Below, piece after piece: positions 27,618-34,183 of a DNA stretch of 64,000 nucleotides. Origin of the DNA: Sphingobium yanoikuyae (GTDB taxonomy: Bacteria; Pseudomonadota; Alphaproteobacteria; Sphingomonadales; Sphingomonadaceae); contig NZ_CP139979.1 in NCBI RefSeq assembly GCF_034424525.1, positions 4,735,501-4,799,500 of the forward strand, read 5' to 3'. The translations under genes and the position numbers were made by a program. The notes beneath the pieces are model-generated. The model was not told the DNA's origin, did not search any database, and saw nothing but the letters and a program-made list of their open reading frames with translations. How positions within the stretch are numbered: position 1 is the stretch's first letter; the number at the start of each line of letters is the position of its first letter.

Positions 27618-28738
27618 CCGGGGAAGAGGCCGATCAGCCGGGCCAGTTGCGCCTTCACGGCGGCGCGCTGTTCCTTCTTGGGCGACATGCCGATCCGCAC
27701 GATTGTCAGCCGCTGGCCGGGCGCGACCAATATATATTGGCCATTATGGCCGACGCAGCCGAACAGGCTGGCCGAGGCGAGGCCGGGCATCAGCGCACTC
27801 TCGCGGCTGTCCCGGTTGAGCCAGAGATGGGCGCCATAGGCCGCATTCCGGGGCGAGGGCGCGCGCATATAGTCGACCCATTTTTCCGGCACGATCTGAT
27901 GGCCGTTGGGGGAGCGGCCATGGTTGCGCAGCAATTCGCCGAAGCGGCCATAGTCGCGCGCGGTCATGTGCATGATCGATCCGCCGATCAGCGCGCCATT
28001 GGCGTCATATTCCGGGGTCAGGCTGGACAGCTTGCCCGGTGCCTTCAGCCGGCCGTCGATGAACATCTGCATCGCCCGGCGGCGGACGTCGGGATGGGGG
28101 CTGTTGGTCAGCATCCGGGTCATCAGGTCCGACAGGATCATCGTGCTGCCGGTGGAGTAGGAAAATGTCTCGCCGGGAACATGCGCGAGCGGCTTGGATT
28201 CGGCATAGGCCGCCATGTCCTGCGCGCCGTCCATGAACAGCATGCGCACGGTGTCGCCGTCGGTGATCGGTTCGCCATCCTCGGCATGGTCGAGGCCCGA
28301 GGTCATCGACAGCAACTGGCGCAGGGTGATGCGGCCGCGCGGATCGCCCGGCTGGCTCCAGGCCGCGACCGGCACTGGCGAATCGAGCGCCAACCGTCCG
28401 TCCGACACCATCAGCCCGACCAGCACCGCGGTCACGCTCTTGGCCATCGACCAGGACAGCAATTTCGTGTCGGGGGTGATGCCGGGGGCATAGCGTTCGG
28501 CAATCACCTTGCCATCGCGCATGACCAGCAGGGCGCGGGTTTCGCCCATCTCCTTGTCGTCGAACAGCGGATCGATCGCGCCGCGCAGCGCGCTCGCGCT
28601 GACCACCGCGTCGGTGGACACGCTATAGACGGGCTCGGGCGCATGGGCCGCGCGCCCCGCCAGCGTGCCGGCGAGGACGAGCGCCACCAGCCCGGCACCC
28701 ATGGCAAGGCGCTTTACGATTCGCTTCTCGATCTGCAT
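27614..28738 (-). CDS. Serine hydrolase, class C beta-lactamase fold
   Basis: The 374-residue protein has an N-terminal membrane anchor or signal (about residues 10-31). The active-site SxxK motif SMAK is at 97-100. TFSYSTGSTMILSDLM holds the second motif (YST in place of YxN). These features place it among the beta-lactamase-like penicillin-binding proteins and esterases (EstB/6-aminohexanoate hydrolase type). The acidic-ended ALMPGLASASLFGCVGHNGQYI holds the third HxG-like element. It is probably a periplasmic esterase or peptidase rather than an antibiotic resistance enzyme. A small membrane-protein gene diverges from it. Confidence 0.83.
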   Translation of the reverse strand: MQIEKRIVKRLAMGAGLVALVLAGTLAGRAAHAPEPVYSVSTDAVVSASALRGAIDPLFDDKEMGETRALLVMRDGKVIAERYAPGITPDTKLLSWSMAKSVTAVLVGLMVSDGRLALDSPVPVAAWSQPGDPRGRITLRQLLSMTSGLDHAEDGEPITDGDTVRMLFMDGAQDMAAYAESKPLAHVPGETFSYSTGSTMILSDLMTRMLTNSPHPDVRRRAMQMFIDGRLKAPGKLSSLTPEYDANGALIGGSIMHMTARDYGRFGELLRNHGRSPNGHQIVPEKWVDYMRAPSPRNAAYGAHLWLNRDSRESALMPGLASASLFGCVGHNGQYILVAPGQRLTIVRIGMSPKKEQRAAVKAQLARLIGLFPG

Positions 28739-28776
28739 AAGCCGGCGCCCTTAGCATGGAGGCGGGAAGAAGGACC

Positions 28777-29097
28777 ATGGCGGTTCGTGGTAAATGGTGG
28801 ATCGTCGCCGGACTGATCCTCTTCGCGCTGCTGGCGGCGCTGGCGTGGAACTGGTCGACCCTGCGTGCCCGCGCGCAGCTCGGATCGGCCTATGGTGCGC
28901 GGCTGACCTGCTCCTGCCGCTATGTCGAGGGTCGCGCCATGGGCAGCTGCCAGGGCGACAAGGAGCCGGGCATGGCGATGGTGCGGCTGACCGACAAGCC
29001 GGAGGAGCGGGCGGTCGAGGCGCATGTCCCGCTGCTGGCGTCGCGCACCGCGCGCTTCAAGCCGGGCTGGGGCTGTCTGCTCGACCCGGCAGGCTAA
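28777..29097 (+). CDS. Small membrane-anchored protein with conserved-looking cysteines
   Basis: The protein has 106 residues: an N-terminal membrane segment (about 7-27), then an outside domain with Cys45, Cys47, Cys58 and Cys100 in SAYGARLTCSCRYVEGR, GSCQGDKE and PGWGCLLDP. The paired cysteines suggest disulfides in the periplasm. I know no function. The start at 28777 follows AAGGA by four bases, and an in-frame ATG 21 bases upstream lacks a ribosome site. It is divergent from the serine hydrolase gene (gap 38 bases), so the two may share a promoter region. Confidence 0.7.
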   Translation: MAVRGKWWIVAGLILFALLAALAWNWSTLRARAQLGSAYGARLTCSCRYVEGRAMGSCQGDKEPGMAMVRLTDKPEERAVEAHVPLLASRTARFKPGWGCLLDPAG

Positions 29098-29103
29098 GCG
29101 CGT

Positions 29104-29243
29104 GTTTGAGAAATCGCGAAAGAGCGATTTCTGATACGGCACCAGCCCGCTCCCCCACCCGGCCACCCATAGAATACTGCCGTTGGGTGGCCGGGTGGGG
29201 GAGCGGGCTGGTGCCGGAATGCGCCATCTGGTGCATCTCAAAC
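29104..29243. repeat. Nested inverted-repeat element upstream of recQ (MITE-like)
   Basis: The element has three nested parts. An outer seven-base pair GTTTGAG (29104-29110) and CTCAAAC (29237-29243) bounds it. A nine-base hairpin AGAAATCGC/GCGATTTCT sits at 29109-29132. A perfect 33-bp inverted repeat occupies 29137-29169 and 29184-29216 around a 14-base loop. Such a long perfect palindrome is far beyond a normal terminator. It codes for nothing recognisable. Related words (GGGGGAGCGGGC, CTCAAGCGGACGCTC) recur near 31780-31815. Confidence 0.75.
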
Positions 29244-29294
29244 AGACACTCCGCGCTACTGGCACCTGTGGCCCTGACTCGCTAAGGCCGGTCC

Positions 29295-31067
29295 ATGCCC
29301 CGCGACATTCCCACGCTGCTCCACGATATTTTCGGCTTCACGACGTTCCGCGGGGTGCAGGAACAGGTGGTCGGCCGGGTCATGGCGGGGCAGCCGACCC
29401 TGGCGATCATGCCGACCGGCGCGGGCAAGTCGCTCTGCTACCAGCTGCCGGCCGTGGCGCTCGATGGCTGTTGCGTCGTGGTCTCGCCGCTGATCGCGCT
29501 GATGCATGACCAGCTGCGCGCGGCGACCGCTGTGGGCATCCGCGCCGCCAGCCTGACCAGTGTCGATGCCGACTGGCGCGAGACGCAGGACCGGCTGCGC
29601 AATGGCGAGTTGGACCTGCTCTATGTCGCGCCGGAACGGGCGAGCGGCGAAGGGTTCCGCAATCTGCTGCGCTCGGCGAAGGTCGCCCTGTTTGCGATCG
29701 ACGAGGCGCATTGCGTGTCCGAATGGGGGCATGATTTCCGCCCCGACTATCGGTTGCTGCGGCCGCTGCTCGATGAATTTCCCGATGTCCCGCGGCTGGC
29801 GCTGACGGCGACGGCGGACGCGCATACGCGCAAGGACATATTGGTCCAGCTCGGCATTCCTGAGGATGGCCTCATCATCTCGGGCTTCGATCGGCCCAAT
29901 ATCCGCTATGCCGTCCATCCGCGCGATGGACTGACCCGGCAGCTTGCCGATCTGCTCGCCGCCAATCCGGGGCCGGGCGTGGTCTATGCGCCGACCCGCG
30001 CCGCGACCGAGAAGCTGGCCGAGACGCTGGGGCGCGGTGGCCGGGCGGTGCGTGCCTATCATGCCGGCATGGACCCGGCCCAGCGCGCCGCCAACCAGGC
30101 CGCCTTCATCGCCAGCGAGGATATGGTGATGGTCGCCACCGTCGCCTTCGGCATGGGGATCGACAAGCCTGACGTGCGCTTCGTCGCCCATGCCGGCCTG
30201 CCCAAGTCGATCGAGGGCTATTATCAGGAATCGGGCCGCGCCGGCCGCGATGGTGAGCCGGCGATCGCGCATCTCTTCTGGGGGGCGGAGGATTTCGCCC
30301 GTGCCCGCCAGCGCATCATGGAGCTGGAACCGGCGCGCCAGCAGGGCGAGCGGGCGCGGATCGCGGCGCTGGGGGCGCTGGTGGAAACCGCGACCTGCCG
30401 CCGGGCGATCCTGCTGCGGCACTTTGGCGAGAATCCGCCGGCGACCTGCGGCAATTGCGACAATTGCCTGACTCCGCCGGCCAGTGTCGACGCGACAGAG
30501 ACCGCGCGCAAATATCTGTCGGCGGTCTATCGCACCGGCCAGAGCTTTGGCGCGGGCCATATCGAGGCGGTGCTGAGCGGCGCCGTCACCGACAAGATTC
30601 GCGAGCGCGGACATGACAAGATTTCCGTCTATGCGATCGTCGATGGCGATGAGACGACGCTGCTGCGGCCGGTGTCGCGGGCGCTGCTGGTGCGGGACGC
30701 GCTGGAGACGACGGAGCATGGCGGGCTGATGCTCGGCCCCAATGCCCGGCCGATCCTGCGCGGCGAGGAGGAAGTGCGCATCCTGGTGCCGCCGCGGCGC
30801 GAGCGGAAGAAGCGCAATGCCCGCAATGGCAGCGATGCCAATCCGGTCGGCGATCCGCTGTTCGATGCGCTGCGCACCTGTCGCCGCGAACTGGCGCAGG
30901 ATGCCGGGGTGCCGCCCTATGTCATCTTCCATGATTCGACGCTGCGCGAGATGGCCGAGCAGCGGCCGGCGACCATCCATGAGCTGGGCATGGTGAGCGG
31001 CGTCGGGCAGAAGAAGCTGGACGCCTATGGCGACGCCTTCCTGGCGGCGATCCGGCCCTATCTGTAG
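29295..31067 (+). CDS. recQ: ATP-dependent DNA helicase RecQ
   Basis: RecQ unwinds DNA 3' to 5' in recombination and repair. The 590-residue protein has the Walker A motif PTGAGKS at 40-46, the DEAH box at 136-139 followed by CVSEWGHDFRPDY, and the helicase motif VI region ESGRAGRDGEPA near residue 315-326. The RQC zinc-binding cysteines are in ATCRRAILL and CGNCDNC (about 365-392). A C-terminal HRDC domain (about 515-590) ends in GVGQKKLDAYGDAFL. The domain set and length are those of E. coli RecQ (about 610). It is preceded by the long inverted repeat. Confidence 0.96.
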   Translation: MPRDIPTLLHDIFGFTTFRGVQEQVVGRVMAGQPTLAIMPTGAGKSLCYQLPAVALDGCCVVVSPLIALMHDQLRAATAVGIRAASLTSVDADWRETQDRLRNGELDLLYVAPERASGEGFRNLLRSAKVALFAIDEAHCVSEWGHDFRPDYRLLRPLLDEFPDVPRLALTATADAHTRKDILVQLGIPEDGLIISGFDRPNIRYAVHPRDGLTRQLADLLAANPGPGVVYAPTRAATEKLAETLGRGGRAVRAYHAGMDPAQRAANQAAFIASEDMVMVATVAFGMGIDKPDVRFVAHAGLPKSIEGYYQESGRAGRDGEPAIAHLFWGAEDFARARQRIMELEPARQQGERARIAALGALVETATCRRAILLRHFGENPPATCGNCDNCLTPPASVDATETARKYLSAVYRTGQSFGAGHIEAVLSGAVTDKIRERGHDKISVYAIVDGDETTLLRPVSRALLVRDALETTEHGGLMLGPNARPILRGEEEVRILVPPRRERKKRNARNGSDANPVGDPLFDALRTCRRELAQDAGVPPYVIFHDSTLREMAEQRPATIHELGMVSGVGQKKLDAYGDAFLAAIRPYL

Positions 31068-31085
31068 CGGATGAGCGTGTGGCCC

Positions 31086-31112
31086 CGTTTCTCGATAGGC
31101 TCGAAACGAACG
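31086..31112. repeat. Fragment of palindromic repeat family B
   Basis: CGTTTCTCGATAGGCTCGAA followed by ACGAACGG resembles the arms of the family B element at 10628-10740 (GGTTCGAG…CTCGAACCGAACGG). It can form a short CGTTTC/GAAACG hairpin just after the recQ stop. It looks like a partial or decayed copy. Confidence 0.4.
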
Positions 31113-31200
31113 GATGGCGGGGCATCGATGCCGGTTGGGCGTGCAGACGCTTGAATCCTGTGGCGGGCGGGCGCATGGCGGGGGCGAAGGAGATTTGCCT

Positions 31201-31629
31201 ATGTTCCGCCAGCTGACCGACCGCCTCTATGTCTCGCCCCAGATCAGCGTCGATCAGGTGGAGACCGCCAAGGCGCTGGGCGTGACCATGATCATCAACA
31301 ACCGTCCCGATGACGAGGAACCGGGCCAGACCAACGGTGCCGCGGTCGAGGCAGCGGCGATCGACGCCGGCGTCGCCTATGCCGCCGTGCCGGTCGCCCA
31401 TGGCGGCTTCGCCCCCTGGCAGCTCGACGGCATGGCCGCCGCGATCGAGCAGGCGGGCGAGGGCAAGATCCTGGCCTATTGCCGGTCGGGCACGCGCAGC
31501 ACCCTGCTGTGGGCGCTGACCCGCGCGCGGGCCGGTGACGATGCCGACGCGCTGTCGGCGCAGGCGACGGCTGCGGGCTATGATCTTGGCCCGGTGCGCC
31601 AGATCATGGATGCGTTGAAGCCCGCCTGA
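31201..31629 (+). CDS. TIGR01244/DUF442 family protein (dual-specificity phosphatase-like sulfur-transferase domain)
   Basis: The 142-residue protein has the Cx5R phosphatase loop CRSGTRS with Cys94 and Arg99. The N terminus, MFRQLTDRLYVSPQISVDQV, is typical of the DUF442 domain found alone or fused to Blh beta-lactamase-like (persulfide dioxygenase) proteins. It may be a phosphatase or a rhodanese-like sulfur carrier. No partner is nearby, so neither role can be chosen. The start at 31201 follows AAGGAGAT by eight bases. Confidence 0.82.
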   Translation: MFRQLTDRLYVSPQISVDQVETAKALGVTMIINNRPDDEEPGQTNGAAVEAAAIDAGVAYAAVPVAHGGFAPWQLDGMAAAIEQAGEGKILAYCRSGTRSTLLWALTRARAGDDADALSAQATAAGYDLGPVRQIMDALKPA

Positions 31630-31777
31630 AAATAGGATTTCGTCCGCTTAACTTCGCATATTTCCCGCACATTTCGACATTTCCTTACGCAAGTAGGAAA
31701 TCATGTTGCGAGGGGACGCCGGACGATGGGAAAGAGCCGGGCGCAGCCTAACATGGGCCCGGCTCTGTAGGACAGGG
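31630..31777. repeat. Dispersed repeat, family C copy 1
   Basis: The block starting AAATAGGATTTCGTCCGCTT and running through CATATTTCCCGCACATTTCGACATT (31630-31682) is almost identical to 45841-45892. Both copies then diverge and come together again at GGGAAAG…TGTAGGACAGG. Copy 1 also holds a hairpin AGCCGGGC/GCCCGGCT (about 31735-31765). It begins directly at the DUF442 stop and ends before the CDF exporter stop, so it may work as a terminator for both convergent units. Confidence 0.65.
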
Positions 31778-31816
31778 CGGGGGAGCGGGCCGGAACCGGC
31801 TTTCTCAAGCGGACGC

Positions 31817-32838
31817 TCAGCCGCACTCCACCGTGACATGTTCCATGCGCGGCAGGCTGCGCACTCGTTCGCGGACCTTCGGCCCGTCGGCGCCGGGCGC
31901 CAGGCTGATGATCGCGGCATGGGCGTGCGGGCCGATGCGCCAGACATGGAGGTCGCGGATGGTGGCGCCTTCGGCTTCGACCAGGCCGCGCACCCTGGCA
32001 TCAGCGCGGGTTCGGCGGTGTCGAGCAGGATGGCGGCGGTGTCCTTCATCAGGCCCCAGGCCCAGCGGGCGATGACCACCGCGCCGAGCAGGCCGACCGC
32101 CGGGTCGAGCCACCACCAGCCGAGATAGCGGCCAGCCAGCAGCGCGGCGATCGCCAGCACCGACGTCAGCGCGTCGGTCAGCACATGGACATAGGCGGCG
32201 CGCAGATTATTGTCGGCATGGCCCCCCTTGTGGTCGTGATCATGGTCGTCATGCGCGTGGCTATGCCCATGATCATGGCTGTGGTCGTGGCCGAGCAGCA
32301 GGGCGCTGACCAGATTGATGACCAGGCCGATGATCGCGACCAGGGTCGCCTCGCCAAAGGCGACCTGCACCGGCTCGAACAGGCGCATGCCCGATTCGAC
32401 CGCGATGAACAGCGCGGTCAGCAGCAGCAGCAGCGCGGAGGCGAAGCCGGACAGGTCGCCGACCTTGCCGGTGCCGAAGGTGTAGCGCGGATTGCGGGCA
32501 TGGCGCCTGGCATAGCTATAGGCGGCGGCGGCCACCGCCAGCGCGCCGGCATGAGTCGCCATGTGGAAGCCATCGGCCAGCAGCGCCATCGACCCGGTGA
32601 TCCAGCCAAAGGCGATTTCCACCACCATGGTCGCGGCGGTCAGCCAGACGACCCACAGCGTGCGCCTGGCATTCTTGTCATGCCCGGCGCTCAGATAGAT
32701 ATGGTCGAAATAATGGCGTTCCTCGCCATCCTGGTCGGTCGGCGGCGGGGCGGCCGGGGCGGGATGATGCGCATGGTCATGGTCGCATCCGGCGCCATGA
32801 TGATGGTGCGCATGGGCGTGATCGTCGTGCATCGTCAT
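31817..32838 (-). pseudogene. dmeF: CDF-family metal (Co/Ni) exporter, DmeF-like, with an apparent frameshift
   Basis: The product is a cation diffusion facilitator with His-rich stretches at the N terminus (HAHAHHHHGAGCDHDHAHH) and in the loop after helix 4 (HDHSHDHGHSHAHDDHDHDH), a pattern seen in DmeF exporters of Co(II) and Ni(II). The membrane region, including the site-A helices (ADGFHMATHAG, TDALTSVLA), is intact. After LLDTAEPALMP the frame shifts. The normal C-terminal domain (VRGLVEAEGATIRDLHVWRI, then GPHAHAAIISLAPG … HVTVECG) continues in another frame from about 31997 down to the stop at 31817. Inserting one base near 31996-31998 would restore a single reading frame. The unshifted frame instead runs through non-coding repeat DNA to 31648. 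The start at 32838 overlaps the repressor stop (ATGA). It may be a real lesion or an assembly error. Confidence 0.85.
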
Positions 32839-33107
32839 TTCCCGTAGCGGCGGATCAGCGCCAGCATTTCTTCGGTGGCGGCCGTGCGCGCTTCGTCGGT
32901 CAGGCCGGGGCGGGCGACATGTTCGCGCATATGCTGCTCGATGAGCTCCTCCATCAGGCTGCCGACCGCGCCGCGCACCGAGGCGACCAGCTGCAATGTT
33001 TCCGAGCAGCCGGCATCGCCCGCCAGCTGGCGCTCGACGGCGCTGACCTGCCCCGCAATGCGGCGCACCCGCGCCAGCAATTTGTCCCGATCCGCGATGA
33101 TGTGCAT
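32835..33107 (-). CDS. dmeR: Metal-sensing transcriptional repressor, CsoR/RcnR family (DmeR-like)
   Basis: The 90-residue all-helical protein has the RcnR ligand set: His2, Cys34, His59 and His63, which correspond to His3, Cys35, His60 and His64 of E. coli RcnR once one residue of offset is allowed. This points to Ni(II) or Co(II) sensing rather than Cu(I) (CsoR) or formaldehyde (FrmR). It is the first gene of a two-gene unit with the exporter and overlaps it by four bases. A G6-type operator covers its own start codon. The start at 33107 is chosen because the conserved N terminus MHIIADRDKLLARVRRI begins there. Confidence 0.9.
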   Translation of the reverse strand: MHIIADRDKLLARVRRIAGQVSAVERQLAGDAGCSETLQLVASVRGAVGSLMEELIEQHMREHVARPGLTDEARTAATEEMLALIRRYGK

Positions 33108-33127
33108 AGGATACCCCCCTATACTAT
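33106..33127 (-). promoter_or_regulatory. RcnR/FrmR-type G-tract operator over the dmeR start
   Basis: Read on the minus strand, two near-perfect inverted half-sites, ATAGTATA and TATCCTAT (7 of 8 matching), flank a run of six G. This is the general form of CsoR/RcnR/FrmR family operators (short A/T-rich inverted halves around a G/C tract). It overlaps the ATG and its G run is also the only ribosome-binding-like element. Bound repressor would therefore block transcription at the start of the operon. Confidence 0.7.
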
Positions 33128-33191
33128 GTGGATAAGTTGAGCAAGGCGTGGGGGGATGGAGCGGGGGCGCCAGTTGGAGCCGAGAATCGAC

Positions 33192-33376
33192 GCGACAGTC
33201 GAAGTTCACAGTGTCGTGCGGGTAAATTCGGGCCAATGCGCCGGCCAAGCGCCTGCCACGCGCCAATGAAGCGACAGGCGCGCGACAACCGGGTCAGGAT
33301 GACGCGCCTTCGACGCGACAGGGAGAGGACAACGAGGCGACAGGAAAACGACATTTGCGCGCCGGTCGGGCGACAG
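33192..33376. repeat. Cluster of GCGACAG words with 11-bp phasing
   Basis: GCGACAG occurs at 33192, 33271, 33315, 33337 and 33370, and GCGACAA at 33282. From 33271 onward the spacings are 11, 33, 22 and 33 bases, all multiples of 11. The sequence between words differs. The 33108-33646 region has no convincing gene. It holds the dmeR operator, this cluster and a 21-bp palindrome at 33459-33479; the rest shows nothing I can interpret. Confidence 0.5.
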
Positions 33377-33458
33377 CGGCTTGGCGGCGAGGGCTGGAAA
33401 GTGGAGCGGGTGTCCATCGCCCAGGGTAGATCAGAGAAAGGCCGGGTAGGAAAGCGGG

Positions 33459-33479
33459 ATGCCGGGCCAGGCCCGGCAT
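33459..33479. repeat. 21-bp GC-rich palindrome
   Basis: ATGCCGGGCC and GGCCCGGCAT flank a single A. This word, with a following GACGG, is a common intergenic palindrome in sphingomonads and is probably a REP-like relic or a terminator hairpin without T tract. Confidence 0.5.
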
Positions 33480-33646
33480 GACGGACGGGAGGATGGCAAC
33501 TAACGACCAGACGCAGGCACTTGATCATTGCTATCCGCATCCCGAAACCTGCCGCTCATCAAAATGGCAGGTCGAACGCCGAATAGCCAAATCTGGTGGA
33601 AAGCAGTCATTGAGTGATGGGCAGCATCCGACTACCCTTAGTCGTA

Positions 33647-34081
33647 ATGACGACCGCAGAACTATCATCGACCGTCCATGACGCGATCCAGCATTTTTGC
33701 GCCGATGGTGATGCACTCGCCTCTGCTGGAAGGTATGAAGAAGCCATCGCCGAATATAATCGAGCATGGGAGATCGTTCCCGAACCAAAGAGCCAATGGA
33801 ATGCGTCCACTTGGATTTTGGCGGCAATCGGTGACGCGGCGTTTCTCGCAAACTACAACACCTCAGCGAAAGAGGCGCTGGAATACGCGATGGTTTGTCC
33901 CGACGCGGTAGGCAATCCATTCCTTCATCTTAGACTGGGTCAGGTGCTACTCGATATGGGTGAGCATGATCGCGCTGCCGACGAGTTGATGCGGGCTTAT
34001 ATGGGTGCTGGAGCGGAATTGTTTGCCACCGAAGATCAACGATACCTGTCCTTTCTTCGCACCAGAGCGGCGCTAGACTGA
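33647..34081 (+). CDS. Orphan tetratricopeptide-repeat protein (possible immunity-type gene)
   Basis: The 144-residue acidic protein contains a TPR near residues 18-46 (GDALASAGRYEEAIAEYNRA) and another near 92-120 (LHLRLGQVLLDMGEHDRAAD), with a helical insert between. The ending AYMGAGAELFATEDQRYLSF and FLRTR resembles small TPR proteins I have seen described beside polymorphic toxins, but no toxin is present here. Codon and base usage is clearly more A/T-rich than in neighbouring genes, which suggests acquisition. The start at 33647 is a best guess; a second ATG lies 33 bases upstream and neither has a good ribosome site. Function unknown. Confidence 0.65.
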   Translation: MTTAELSSTVHDAIQHFCADGDALASAGRYEEAIAEYNRAWEIVPEPKSQWNASTWILAAIGDAAFLANYNTSAKEALEYAMVCPDAVGNPFLHLRLGQVLLDMGEHDRAADELMRAYMGAGAELFATEDQRYLSFLRTRAALD

Positions 34082-34183
34082 ACGACCGACTTGGGGTGAA
34101 TGTTGCCGAACGATTTTTCTTCGCGCAGCGTCAGCTATGGTCGATTATCTCCTCCAAACCGGACCATCGCCTATCCACCCCAG

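Noticed and set aside
31648..32000. Uninterrupted 396-residue version of the CDF exporter
   Set aside because: Its last 115 residues are unlike any CDF protein and end in the repeat of family C. The genuine C-terminal domain lies in the other frame, so the continuous version is a result of the frameshift.
32185..32847. Plus-strand frame rich in Met, Val and Gly opposite the CDF exporter
   Set aside because: It is the complement of the His/Asp-rich exporter coding sequence (CAT/GAT become ATG/ATC), not a gene.
33128..33481. Plus-strand 117-codon open frame upstream of the dmeR region
   Set aside because: It is Arg-rich, starts inside the dmeR control region, and has no domain or ribosome site. 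The frame follows from the GCGACAG-rich sequence and high GC.
33124..33540. Minus-strand 138-codon frame over the same stretch, with repeated LSR-like words
   Set aside because: The apparent repeats come from CTGTCGC words spaced by 11-base units, which are not multiples of three, so they fall in different frames. It also overlaps the dmeR operator.
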